Shown here piece after piece: positions 8,246-15,968 of a stretch of DNA of 17,899 nt. The notes beneath the pieces were generated by a model. That model worked only from the letters and a program-made list of their open reading frames with translations. It made no database searches and was not told the DNA's origin. The DNA is from an uncultured Collinsella sp. (GTDB taxonomy: Bacteria > Actinomycetota > Coriobacteriia > Coriobacteriales > Coriobacteriaceae): positions 1-17,899 of the forward strand of contig CABMPS010000016.1 in the NCBI GenBank assembly GCA_902388545.1. Reading direction: 5' to 3'. Position 1 is the stretch's first letter; each line of letters starts with the position of its first letter. Position numbers and translations under genes: made by a program.

Positions 8246-9289
8246 TTAAAAGCCGTAACGGCGCGCAAATTCCTGGGCAAGCTGCGATACGTCTTCGCAA
8301 GCGCTGGCCCAGGGGGCAAAGTCGGGAGTATCCGAGATGATGCCGTCGGCTTCCCAAACTGCCTGATGCGAAAGGTCCCAGGGGTCGTGCGGCTCGGGCC
8401 GGCAGGGAAGGTACGGTGTCTGATACGTGGGGTTCAGCAAAAAGAACGCGCCGCCCTCGCAGCGGTTGGCAAACTCGCGCAGCGCGCGTGTGGCCGGGCG
8501 CATCTTGTTCGTTTTGAACAGCAAGATCGTGCGGGCGAGCAGGTACCAGGGGGAGTCCTCGAGGACATCGGCCCCCATCTGTTCCTCGAGCTGGTGGGCC
8601 AGGGCAAAAAAGCCGTCCTCGTCTTCCAGACGAGCGAGGGCGAGTAGCACGGTGCCTGCAGCTCGGGTGGGATAGCCCTCCGCCTTAAGAACACGGCGAG
8701 AATAGTTGGCGGCGGCACGGTAACGAGCGCTCGCCATGCACAGCTGCGAGATGGCCTCGAGCGTGTGGAGCCACCCGATAAGAGCCGGCTCGCTCACGGT
8801 AAGGTTTGCTGCGGTGACCCCGTCGGCCAAAACATTATTGGCCCAATAGTGCGGGGCCTCCATATCAAACCCGGGCACGCTCTGTTGCAGGTAGTCGGCC
8901 GTGCTCGTCTCGAGCTTCATCAGGTCGCCCAGGCAAGCGTCAACGGGCGTGTCCGCCAAAATGATGGCGAGCAGCTGGGCATCGACGGCCAGCGCATCGA
9001 CGCGGACAATCTTGAGCAGCTCATCGCGCATATCGTCGAACAGGCGGTTGCGTGTCTTCTCAAACTCCTCGTCGCTGCCCATGTCCTCGATGCGATGGAG
9101 TTCGTCGAGCAGGTGGCGGTGGACGCCGGCATAGGACAGCAGCGCCTGGGCATGCTCGGTCTGCGCATACTTGTGAGGGTTGACGCTCACGTCGTTATGG
9201 ACAAGATCGCGTGCTGCATCGGTGAGTTCGGGGTGCGACGCAACGTAGGCGCGCTCCAGGTAGGCGGGGATGTAGACGCTCGGATCCAT
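8246..9289 (-). CDS. TPR-like helical protein, downstream member of a tandem paralogous pair
   Basis: This 347-residue protein has no signal peptide or membrane segment and appears almost wholly alpha-helical. Helical-repeat patterns are seen at about 169-222 (WLHTLEAISQLCMASARYRA followed by LLALARLED) and 246-290. Both stretches align in order and spacing with the upstream gene's product (about 155-205 and 240-290), so the two look like diverged duplicates. Its ATG overlaps the stop of that gene in a TAATG junction, a sign of translational coupling and perhaps of two subunits made in equal amounts. GGAGGAG lies just upstream. MurT-GatD follows after 45 bp. I do not recognise a named family; a scaffold or adaptor role is only a guess. 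Confidence 0.8.
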   Translation of the reverse strand: MDPSVYIPAYLERAYVASHPELTDAARDLVHNDVSVNPHKYAQTEHAQALLSYAGVHRHLLDELHRIEDMGSDEEFEKTRNRLFDDMRDELLKIVRVDALAVDAQLLAIILADTPVDACLGDLMKLETSTADYLQQSVPGFDMEAPHYWANNVLADGVTAANLTVSEPALIGWLHTLEAISQLCMASARYRAAANYSRRVLKAEGYPTRAAGTVLLALARLEDEDGFFALAHQLEEQMGADVLEDSPWYLLARTILLFKTNKMRPATRALREFANRCEGGAFFLLNPTYQTPYLPCRPEPHDPWDLSHQAVWEADGIISDTPDFAPWASACEDVSQLAQEFARRYGF

Positions 9290-10365
9290 TAGAGGTCTCC
9301 TCCCTTAAACGGCAAGCCCTGCTCGGCCGCTCGCAGGATGCGCTCGTCGATCTGGGAACGCACGATATCGTTGGTGGCGACCCAGGCGGCAAAGCTGGCG
9401 TTGTCGGGGGCGCCCAGGCCCTCCTGCAGAACCGGCGTCGCTTCGGACAGCGCAAGGACAAGCTCGTCGGTGGAGCCCGCATCCACGTTGACGCGGGCAT
9501 AGACGCCATCGGGAAACTCGGTTTGGAAGTAGAGCGCCTCGGCTGCGTGCGGGCACGAGCGTGCAAGGATGCGCAAGTAGTGCTCGGCACCCTCGTAGTC
9601 CAGCTCGCGCCAGGCTGCGCTCATCAGTGCGATGAGCGTCCACGGGTCCAAGTCGCGCTCCGCATCTTTGGGGCGGCGGCGCAGCGGGGTATTCGCGAGA
9701 TAGGGTACGGAGTGGGCGGAGCGAAATCTTTTGAGCTCCTCGGCGGGGTATTCGAGCTTTGCCATGGCGAGCATCGCGGTGTGGCGGACGCCGGCTGGAT
9801 CGTTGGGGGCAAAGTCGAGGCTGCGGTTTGCGGCTTCGAGCGACATGCGATAGCGGCCGCTAATGAGGGCGCGCGACGCAAGAGCGGCAAGCCAGCGCAG
9901 GTAGGGGCGGCGCATAAGGTCGCCTGCGGCCTCACGCTCGTAGGGGTCCTGCGCCGAGGCAATCTTGAGCGCCAGATCGTGCTCCACCTCGTCGCACTTG
10001 GACACCAGATACTGCACGTATTCCTCGTTAGATTCGGCGGTGAGCGCCGTCAGCATGCGCTGGGCGTCCCAGTTGGTCGGGTCGAGCGCGGCTGCCTCGC
10101 GAAGCATGTTCTCGGCTGCGGCCTCTTCTTGCTCTGCCTGGTTATCGTCAGGGATAAAGGGAATGCGGTAGTCGACAGCCTCGACCACCTTGGCAATGAG
10201 GTGCCCGGCGCGGTCGCGGTCGTGCACGATGAGCGGCGCGGGGTCGCGGGTGAATTGTTCCATCAGACGCTCTACGGCGGCACCGTCGGTGAGCGGGATA
10301 TTGTCGCGGCGCAAGGCCTCAAGAACGAGGCGATGGCAATCCTCTTGAATGGGATCGAATGCCAT
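9289..10365 (-). CDS. TPR-like helical protein, upstream member of a tandem paralogous pair
   Basis: The product has 358 residues from ATG 10365, which stands four bases after AAAGGAGG; a TTG at 10395 in frame lacks such a site. It is soluble and helical. A classical TPR-like unit is seen at about 83-110 (AENMLREAAALDPTNWDAQR), with more helical repeats at 155-205 (RWLAALASRALISGRYRMSL, LDFAPNDP) and 240-290 (WTLIALMSAAWRELDYEGAE). The acidic stretch 73-85 is probably a linker. It is the first gene of a - strand operon that continues through its paralogue, by a one-base TAATG overlap, into MurT-GatD. No catalytic motif is visible. Its function is unknown; TPR proteins usually hold partner proteins together. 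Confidence 0.8.
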   Translation of the reverse strand: MAFDPIQEDCHRLVLEALRRDNIPLTDGAAVERLMEQFTRDPAPLIVHDRDRAGHLIAKVVEAVDYRIPFIPDDNQAEQEEAAAENMLREAAALDPTNWDAQRMLTALTAESNEEYVQYLVSKCDEVEHDLALKIASAQDPYEREAAGDLMRRPYLRWLAALASRALISGRYRMSLEAANRSLDFAPNDPAGVRHTAMLAMAKLEYPAEELKRFRSAHSVPYLANTPLRRRPKDAERDLDPWTLIALMSAAWRELDYEGAEHYLRILARSCPHAAEALYFQTEFPDGVYARVNVDAGSTDELVLALSEATPVLQEGLGAPDNASFAAWVATNDIVRSQIDERILRAAEQGLPFKGGDL

Positions 10366-10369
10366 GGGG

Positions 10370-10377
10370 CCTCCTTT
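10370..10377 (-). promoter_or_regulatory. Ribosome binding site fixing the start of the upstream TPR-like gene
   Basis: The - strand reads AAAGGAGG, four bases before ATG 10365-10363. It favours this ATG over the TTG 30 bases upstream. A TATATA (10408-10403) further upstream could be the operon's -10, but no clear -35 accompanies it. Confidence 0.7.
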
Positions 10378-10395
10378 GCTGCGGTTAGGGTTCAA

Positions 10396-10798
10396 ATGTC
10401 TCTATATAAGGTTCTAGTTTACCCGCATGTGGCACACCGGGGGTGCCGCACTTGGACATGCACCTTTGCACCACGAAGACGGATGTCGCACAAATGTCGG
10501 CACCTTGGACGACTGAGTGGTATCACGGTGCCGCAAACGGTCGATTTTTGGCGGCGAACGGGGCACATTTTGGAGGGGCACCGTCCTGCCCGGGATATGT
10601 GGTCAACCTTGATAAAACGTTTGCCCAGCTTGGGAGTATGAATGCCCCACAAGGGTCTTCAGGGATAGAAAAAACGTTTCATCATTGTCGGCTTTAGATG
10701 AATAACTGACCAACCAGAACGGTAGAATAGTGTTTGTCTGAGCGTTGAGACGTTTAGACATCGCGCATTGTCATCGCCGGCAACGCGCAAAACGGTCC
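10396..10798. other. Long divergent intergenic region without a credible gene
   Basis: About 400 bp lie between the divergent TPR-like and alcohol dehydrogenase genes. I see a small hairpin (GGCAC-ACCGGGG-GTGCC, 10431-10447), several scattered GGTGCC/GGCACC motifs (near 10442, 10500, 10530 and 10578), and two AAAACGTTT motifs near 10616 and 10672. TAGAAT at 10723-10728 could be a -10 for the + strand, without a good -35. The short + strand frame at 10443-10697 has no ribosome binding site and its composition is unlike the neighbours. Confidence 0.4.
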
Positions 10799-10825
10799 TA
10801 ACGGAGCCAATCGGGTGCTCCGTTA
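10799..10825 (+). promoter_or_regulatory. Leader hairpin upstream of the alcohol dehydrogenase
   Basis: TAACGGAGC (10799-10807), a 9-base loop and GCTCCGTTA (10817-10825) form a perfect 9-bp stem 41 bases before the ATG and 28 before the AGGAGG. No T run follows, so it is not a simple terminator. It may be a protein-binding inverted repeat or an mRNA leader structure controlling the dehydrogenase gene. Confidence 0.5.
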
Positions 10826-10865
10826 TATACGCAAGTCTAAGAGGGGCTTGTTTAGGAGGCACAGT

Positions 10866-12089
10866 ATGGGACGTTTTACCAATCCTCGCGATCTGTACTT
10901 TGGTGAGGGCGCTCGCCACGAGGTGAAGAACCTCAAGGGCAAGAAGGCCATCATCGTTTCTGGCGGCAGCTCTATGCGCCGCGGCGGGTTCTTGCAGGAC
11001 GTTGAGGCCGACCTTAAGGAAGGCGGCTTCGAGGTCAAGCTGTTCGAGGGCGTCGAGTCCGATCCGTCCATCGAGACGGTCATGAAGGGCGCCGAGGCCA
11101 TGCGCGAGTTCGAGCCCGACTGGATTATCGCCATCGGCGGCGGCTCGCCCATCGATGCCGCTAAGGCCATGTGGGTCTTCTACGAGTATCCCGAGGAGTC
11201 CTTCGATAACATCATCCAGCCGTTCAGCTTCCCCGAGCTGCGTCAGAAGGCTCATTTCTGCGCCATCTCCTCTACCTCCGGTACCGCTACCGAGGTCACT
11301 GCCTTCTCCGTCATCACCGACTACGCCAAGGGCATCAAGTACCCGCTGGCCGACTTCAACATCACCCCGGATGTCGCCATCGTCGACCCCGAGCTCACCT
11401 ACACCATGCCTGCTAAGCTTTGCGCTCACACCGGCATGGACGCTCTGACCCACTGCATGGAGGCCTACGTTTCCACCTGCGCTTCTATGTTCACCGATGC
11501 CAACGCCCTGCACGGCATCCGCGAGATCGTCGAGTGGCTGCCCAAGTCCTATGCTGGCGACCATGAGGCCCGTCAGCACATGCACGAGGCTCAGTGCATC
11601 GCCGGTATCGCCTTCTCCTCGGGTCTGCTCGGCATCGTTCACTCCATGGCTCACAAGACCGGTGCAGCCTTTGAGAACGGCCACATCATTCACGGTGCTG
11701 CTAACGCCATGTACCTGGGCAAGGTCATCCAGTGGAACTCCAAGGATCCCCGTGCTGCCGAGCGTTACGCTTACGTGGCCAAGGAGATCCTGCACCTTCC
11801 CGGCGAGACCAGCGAGGAGCTCATCGCTGCGCTCGTCCAGAAGATCCGCGACCTCAACGACCGGCTCAACATTCCGCAGTCCATCAAGGATTACGCGAAT
11901 GGCGGCGTGAAGGTTGACGCCGAGAACCCGCAGATGGTTTCCGAGGAGGAGTTCCTCGCCAAGCTGCCCGAGATCGCCGCGAACGCCGAGACCGACGCCT
12001 GCACGCCGGAGAACCCGCGTGAGACCAAGGCTGCCGACTTCGAGAAGATCCTCAAGGCCTGCTACTACGACACCGACATCGATTTCTAA
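10866..12089 (+). CDS. Iron-containing alcohol dehydrogenase (butanol / 1,2-propanediol dehydrogenase type)
   Basis: A 407-residue cytosolic enzyme of the group III, iron-dependent ADH family, which interconverts aldehydes and alcohols with NAD(P)H. The nucleotide-binding glycines are IAIGGGSPIDAAKAM (88-102). SSTSGTATEVTAF (135-147) is a hallmark stretch. Metal ligands are D192 and H196 in GMDALTHCMEAY, H263 in HSMAHKTGA and H276 in GHIIHGAAN, equivalent to the four ligands of FucO. The start is ATG 10866, six bases after AGGAGG (10854-10859); an upstream in-frame TTG/GTG start lacks a site. Codon use is extremely GC-biased and regular, as expected for a highly expressed gene. It probably disposes of reducing power in fermentation. 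The exact alcohol cannot be read from the sequence. A strong terminator follows. Confidence 0.93.
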   Translation: MGRFTNPRDLYFGEGARHEVKNLKGKKAIIVSGGSSMRRGGFLQDVEADLKEGGFEVKLFEGVESDPSIETVMKGAEAMREFEPDWIIAIGGGSPIDAAKAMWVFYEYPEESFDNIIQPFSFPELRQKAHFCAISSTSGTATEVTAFSVITDYAKGIKYPLADFNITPDVAIVDPELTYTMPAKLCAHTGMDALTHCMEAYVSTCASMFTDANALHGIREIVEWLPKSYAGDHEARQHMHEAQCIAGIAFSSGLLGIVHSMAHKTGAAFENGHIIHGAANAMYLGKVIQWNSKDPRAAERYAYVAKEILHLPGETSEELIAALVQKIRDLNDRLNIPQSIKDYANGGVKVDAENPQMVSEEEFLAKLPEIAANAETDACTPENPRETKAADFEKILKACYYDTDIDF

Positions 12090-12111
12090 TCGACTCTTGT
12101 TATCGTAACGA

Positions 12112-12151
12112 GGGGCTCCGCACGTATCTGTACGGAGCCCCTTTCTTTTTT
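12112..12151 (+). terminator. Strong intrinsic terminator after the alcohol dehydrogenase
   Basis: GGGGCTCCG (12112-12120), a 12-base loop and CGGAGCCCC (12133-12141) give a perfect 9-bp GC-rich stem followed by TTTCTTTTTT. It ends only 16 bases before the ATG of the next gene, leaving no room for a separate promoter after it. Confidence 0.9.
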
Positions 12152-12167
12152 AGAGAATGGGATAAAA

Positions 12168-13268
12168 ATGGCTGCAATTTTCAATAGCCCCAGCAAGTAC
12201 ATCCAGGGCCCGGACGAGCTGGCCAAGCTCGGTTCTTATGTCGAGCCGCTCGGCGCTAAGGCCCTCGTCATCGTGACGCCTTCGGGCAAGAAGCGCGTCG
12301 GCGCCAAGATCGAGGGCGGTTTTGCCGAGGCTAAGGCCGAGCTGCTGTTTGAGGACTTTAACGGCGAGTGCTCCAAGGGCGAGGTCGATCGCCTGGTTGC
12401 GCTCGCTCGCGACAACGGTTGCGACATCATCGTCGGCGTCGGTGGCGGCAAGATCCTCGACACCGCGAAGGCCGTCGCCTATTACCTGGAGTCCCCGGTT
12501 ATCATTTGCCCCACCATTGCTTCGACCGATGCCCCGTGTTCGGCACTTTCGGTGCTCTACACCGACGATGGCCAGTTCGATAAATATCTCTTCCTTAAGG
12601 CAAACCCCAACATTGTCCTGATGGATACGACGGTTATCGCGGCGAGCCCGGTGCGCCTGACGGTTTCCGGTATGGGCGATGCGCTCGCAACCTACTTTGA
12701 GGCCCAGGCGACGCATGATGCCGACGGTGGCACCTGCGCTGGCGGCAAGGGCGGCATGGCCGGTCTGGCGCTCGCCAAGCTCTGCTACGAGACGCTTATG
12801 GCCGATGGCGTCAAGGCCAAGGTCGCGCTGGAGAAGGGTGCGCTCACGCCTGCAGTCGAGCATATCATCGAGGCCAATACGCTGCTTTCGGGCATTGGCT
12901 TTGAGAGCTCGGGCCTTGCTGCTGCTCATGCCATCCACAATGGCCTGACGATGCTGCCCGAGTGCCACGGCATGTATCACGGCGAGAAGGTCGCCTTTGG
13001 CACCATCGTTCAGCTGGTACTCGAGGATGCTCCGACTGAGAAACTCGAGGAAGTCTTGGGCTTCTGCATTGAGCTGGGCCTGCCGGTCACGATGAAGGAA
13101 CTTGGCGTTGCCGAGCTTACACGTGAGCAGGCCATGATTGTTGCCGAGGCCGCCTGCGCGCCGGATGACACTATGTGCAACATGCCGTTTGAAGTGACGC
13201 CTGAGATGGTCGCCAACGCCATCCTGGGTGCCGACGCACTGGGTCATTATTACCTTATGGATGAGTAA
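12168..13268 (+). CDS. gldA: Glycerol dehydrogenase
   Basis: A 366-residue NAD+-dependent enzyme (EC 1.1.1.6) that oxidises glycerol to dihydroxyacetone, or works in reverse on hydroxyketones. The length is the family standard. GVGGGKILDTAKAVAYY (90-106) is the nucleotide-binding region, and PTIASTDAPCSALSVLY (115-131) the conserved substrate region. Zinc ligands D171 (GMGDALATYFEA), H254 (AAAHAIHNG) and H271 (GMYHGEKVAFG) fall at the same residue numbers as in characterised GldA. The start is ATG 12168; its ribosome binding site is poor (GAGAATGGGAT). The terminator of the preceding gene ends 16 bases upstream, so it is expressed either by read-through or from a promoter overlapping that hairpin. 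A paralogue follows. Confidence 0.95.
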   Translation: MAAIFNSPSKYIQGPDELAKLGSYVEPLGAKALVIVTPSGKKRVGAKIEGGFAEAKAELLFEDFNGECSKGEVDRLVALARDNGCDIIVGVGGGKILDTAKAVAYYLESPVIICPTIASTDAPCSALSVLYTDDGQFDKYLFLKANPNIVLMDTTVIAASPVRLTVSGMGDALATYFEAQATHDADGGTCAGGKGGMAGLALAKLCYETLMADGVKAKVALEKGALTPAVEHIIEANTLLSGIGFESSGLAAAHAIHNGLTMLPECHGMYHGEKVAFGTIVQLVLEDAPTEKLEEVLGFCIELGLPVTMKELGVAELTREQAMIVAEAACAPDDTMCNMPFEVTPEMVANAILGADALGHYYLMDE

Positions 13269-13280
13269 ATTAAGGTAAGG

Positions 13281-13316
13281 AAGGGGCAAAGCCGACAAAT
13301 GGTTTTGCCCCTTTTT
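13281..13316 (+). terminator. Intrinsic terminator after gldA
   Basis: AAGGGGCAAA (13281-13290) pairs with TTTGCCCCTT (13304-13313), followed by a T run to 13316. The stem is 10 bp with a GC-rich core. It separates gldA from the paralogue. Confidence 0.9.
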
Positions 13317-13320
13317 GCTA

Positions 13321-13351
13321 TGGTGCAAAGGGGTTAGGTTACTTTGCACCA
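13321..13351 (+). promoter_or_regulatory. Perfect inverted repeat in the leader of the second glycerol dehydrogenase gene
   Basis: TGGTGCAAAG (13321-13330) and CTTTGCACCA (13342-13351) form a perfect 10-bp inverted repeat around an 11-base loop, five bases after the gldA terminator and 30 bases before the next ATG. It lacks a T run. It may be an operator or an RNA hairpin specific to the paralogue. Confidence 0.5.
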
Positions 13352-13381
13352 ATCGGTGTTTGATGAAGGGCGGATTCTCGT

Positions 13382-14449
13382 ATGGCGCTTCCCATGGTTT
13401 ATGGCGGTCCCGGCCGGTATGTTCAGGGGCCGGGCGAACTTTCGCGTCAGGGCAGGTATCTGTCATGGTTGGGCTGCGCTGCCTATGTCTTGTTTGACCA
13501 GGGCACCGAGGATCGGCTGTGCAGGCAGATCGTCGATGGATTTCTGGATGAAAATCTAAGCGAGCCGTTCTTTAAGATTTACAACGGTCCGTGTACGGAA
13601 GATGCCGTTGTCGAAATGGCCAAGGAAGCCCGGGCCGAATATTGCGACATGGTGGTGGGCATTGGCGGCGGCAAAATGCTCGATATCGCAAAGGCCGTTG
13701 CGTTTTATGCTGAGCTGCCGTTGTGTGTATGCCCCACGGCGGCCTCGATGGATGGTCCGTGCAGCGCGATTTCGGTGCTGTATCACGAGGATGGGTCGTT
13801 CGACCGCTATCTGATGCTCGAGAAGAATCCAGATCTGGTCGTGGTCGATACCAGCGTGGTCGCGGCGGCCCCGCTGCGCATGACGGTCGCCGGTATGGGC
13901 GACGCGCTGGCAACGTATTTTGAGGCGCGTTCGTGCGCCGCGGCGAGAGGTGCGAACGAGCACGGTGGCGCACCGGGGCACTTGGCACTGGTCGCGGCAC
14001 GTGCCTGCTGCGACACGCTTATGGAATGCGGCGTCGCTGCCAAGCGCGATCTCAAAAAGGGACGTATATCGCCGGCGGTTGAGCGCCTGATCGAGTGCAA
14101 CATCCTGCTTTCGGGCGTTGGCTTTGAGAGCGGTGGCTTGGCGTTGGCGCATGCCATCGCCAACGGCCTGACGATTTTGCCCGAGTGCAAGGCTATGCAC
14201 GGCGAGGCCGTAGCGTTTGGTCTGGTGGTCCAGCTTCGTCTGGAGCGTGCGCCCGAGCTTGATCAGGTGCTCGAGTTTTGCCAGCGCGTCGGTCTGCCGA
14301 CGACGCTCGAGGAGCTGGGCCTTGGCGGGATTTCCGATGCCGACCTGCAGGGTGTTGCAAATGCGGTCTTTAGAAACGAGCGCAACATGGCAAACGAGCA
14401 GGCCAAGGTGACCAAACAAAAGCTCGCGCAGCTCATGTGCGAGGCATAG
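13382..14449 (+). CDS. Glycerol dehydrogenase family paralogue
   Basis: A 355-residue iron/zinc-type dehydrogenase clearly homologous to the preceding gldA. It shares YVQGPGEL near the N-terminus, GIGGGKMLDIAKAVAFY (93-109), PTAASMDGPCSAISVLY (118-134) and GMGDALATYFEA (171-182). The metal ligands are kept: D174, H257 (LALAHAIANG) and H273 (AMHGEAVAFG). It differs mainly in residues 30-70, the dinucleotide-domain edge, and in a shorter C-terminus, so cofactor or substrate may differ. The ATG at 13382 has only a distant AAGGG (11 bases); ATG 13394 is an alternative. The terminator before it points to its own promoter near or in the inverted repeat 13321-13351. Polyol or hydroxyketone dehydrogenase is a safe description. 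Confidence 0.88.
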   Translation: MALPMVYGGPGRYVQGPGELSRQGRYLSWLGCAAYVLFDQGTEDRLCRQIVDGFLDENLSEPFFKIYNGPCTEDAVVEMAKEARAEYCDMVVGIGGGKMLDIAKAVAFYAELPLCVCPTAASMDGPCSAISVLYHEDGSFDRYLMLEKNPDLVVVDTSVVAAAPLRMTVAGMGDALATYFEARSCAAARGANEHGGAPGHLALVAARACCDTLMECGVAAKRDLKKGRISPAVERLIECNILLSGVGFESGGLALAHAIANGLTILPECKAMHGEAVAFGLVVQLRLERAPELDQVLEFCQRVGLPTTLEELGLGGISDADLQGVANAVFRNERNMANEQAKVTKQKLAQLMCEA

Positions 14450-14600
14450 CTTGGCGCTTGATCGACCTTGTACAATCGGGGCGGCGATAGGCCATGGGCT
14501 ATTTGCCGCAAAGATGCGCCGCGTGTAATTTGCCCGAGGCGTGGGCTCATAGCGTATCATTATCTCTTGCTTGTTTGCACTGCTCAGGGAGGGGCCGCGC

Positions 14601-15854
14601 ATGGCGCAGGAACATGATCTGTTTGATGACATTATCGAGATCAGCAAGGGTTTCGACTTTCTTAAAAATCCGCTTGGCGGCGTGACCGATGCGCTCGATC
14701 CGTCGGCGCCGCAATGGAATCCTGCCGACTACAAGGAGCGCCCGCGCGGCAACACCATCCCGTGTCTGACCTGCAAAAACGAAAAGAGCGACTGCACCGC
14801 GTGCATGGACGTGTGCCCGGTCAACGCTATCGAGGTCGAGGAAGACGCCATCGAGATCCTCGACTCCTGTCGCAAGTGCGGACTGTGCGCCGCTGCCTGT
14901 CCGACCGAGGCGATCATCTCGCCGCGCCTGGCGCCCAAAAACCTTTACGACGACATTGTCTCGGCAGCTACGAGCCACGAGACCGCCTACGTTACCTGCA
15001 CGCGCGCCCTTAAGCGCATGCCGCGCGAGAACGAGGTCGTCGTCGCCTGCGTGGGCGATATTACGGCCGAGACCTGGTTCTCGGTGCTGGCCGACTATCC
15101 CAACGTGAGCGTCTACCTGCCACTGGGCGTGTGCGATAAGTGCCGCAACACCGGTGGCGAGGATATTCTGGGTGAGGCGATTGCGAAGGCCGAGGAGTGG
15201 TCTGGCACGGGTATGGGCCTGGAGGTCGACCCCAAGAGCCTCAAGTGCCATAAGCGCCGCGAGTACGAGCGCAAGGAGTATATGGAAAAAATCGCCCGCA
15301 CGACGGGCCTGACGGTGACCAAGCTCAACCCGGCGACGGCGGCGCTGGCCTCGGTGACACAGAAGCTCAAAGCCCATCGTCATCAGATCACCCAACTGGA
15401 GCGCACGCTCAACACCATGTGCGGCACCACGACGACCAAGCGTCGCCGTTCGCTCACGCACGGGCGGCAGTTGGTGCTCTCGACACTACAGAACCATCCC
15501 GAGCTTGCCCAGAACATGCAGGTGAGTACGCCGGAGTGCGATTTTGACAAGTGCACGTCGTGTGGCGAGTGCGTCAACGTGTGCCCCACGTTTGCCTGCG
15601 ATTTGGTGGGAAGCGGCCGCTTTGCGCTGGAGTCCACGTATTGCTTGGGCTGCGGCGCCTGCGTCAACGTGTGTCCCGAGCATGCGCTCAAGCTGGTCGA
15701 GCACGACGCGTCCAACCTGGTCGTCGTCGATCCCGAAGCCGAGGAAAAGGCTGCCCAGAAGGCGAAGGCTCACGAAGAAGCCCAGAAGGTCAAGGCTGAA
15801 GCGAAGGCCAAGCTCGATAAGATGCTTGACCAAGTGGAGAAGCTCGCGGACTAG
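14601..15854 (+). CDS. Four-cluster [4Fe-4S] ferredoxin-like protein with a central Cys domain
   Basis: A 417-residue soluble electron carrier with two ferredoxin pairs at opposite ends. The N-terminal pair has CLTCKN...CTACMDVCPV (C55, C58, C65, C68, C72) and CRKCGLCAAACP (C90, C93, C96, C100). The C-terminal pair has CTSCGECVNVCP (C318, C321, C324, C328) and CLGCGACVNVCP (C348, C351, C354, C358). Between them, about 125-240 has further cysteines (C133, C150, C178, C181, C216). The stretch VVACVGDITAETWFSVLADY then LPLGVCDKC recalls MvhD-like electron-transfer domains, but weakly. The last 40 residues are a charged Ala/Lys/Glu helix, probably a coiled coil. ATG 14601 follows AGGGAGGGG by six bases. 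It stands alone, with no oxidoreductase subunit next to it. Its partner is unknown. Confidence 0.85.
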   Translation: MAQEHDLFDDIIEISKGFDFLKNPLGGVTDALDPSAPQWNPADYKERPRGNTIPCLTCKNEKSDCTACMDVCPVNAIEVEEDAIEILDSCRKCGLCAAACPTEAIISPRLAPKNLYDDIVSAATSHETAYVTCTRALKRMPRENEVVVACVGDITAETWFSVLADYPNVSVYLPLGVCDKCRNTGGEDILGEAIAKAEEWSGTGMGLEVDPKSLKCHKRREYERKEYMEKIARTTGLTVTKLNPATAALASVTQKLKAHRHQITQLERTLNTMCGTTTTKRRRSLTHGRQLVLSTLQNHPELAQNMQVSTPECDFDKCTSCGECVNVCPTFACDLVGSGRFALESTYCLGCGACVNVCPEHALKLVEHDASNLVVVDPEAEEKAAQKAKAHEEAQKVKAEAKAKLDKMLDQVEKLAD

Positions 15855-15925
15855 CCAACGACCCCTATCTCTGCTTCATTCGTGCCGCCGTGGCGTCCGG
15901 GTTCGCCCAGATGCTGTGGCGGCGC

Positions 15926-15931
15926 TATACT
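15926..15931 (+). promoter_or_regulatory. Candidate -10 of the ychF promoter
   Basis: TATACT lies 38 bases before the GTG start of ychF, with only a poor -35 (TTCGCC, 15902-15907) 18 bp upstream. It is plausible because the gap after the ferredoxin gene is 114 bp and the two genes have no obvious link. Confidence 0.4.
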
Positions 15932-15955
15932 TATGCAGTTTGAAATGCTTGTACC

Positions 15956-15963
15956 AAAAGGAG
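15956..15963 (+). promoter_or_regulatory. Ribosome binding site deciding the GTG start of ychF
   Basis: AAAAGGAG stands five bases before GTG 15969. The protein then begins [15 protein letters not shown] after the initiator, as the family does, while longer in-frame starts add residues absent from the family. Confidence 0.8.
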
Positions 15964-15968
15964 CTGTC

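Noticed and set aside
10443..10697. 84-codon open frame on the + strand in the long intergenic region
   Set aside because: No ribosome binding site, atypical composition and no recognisable motif.
10659..11795. 378-codon open frame on the - strand over the alcohol dehydrogenase
   Set aside because: Antisense shadow of the iron-dependent dehydrogenase. The peptide is valine/glycine/aspartate-rich with no domain signature.
12150..13466. 438-codon open frame on the - strand over gldA
   Set aside because: Antisense to gldA, which carries all the family metal ligands. It runs through both the terminator and the inverted repeat, and is a shadow of biased codons.
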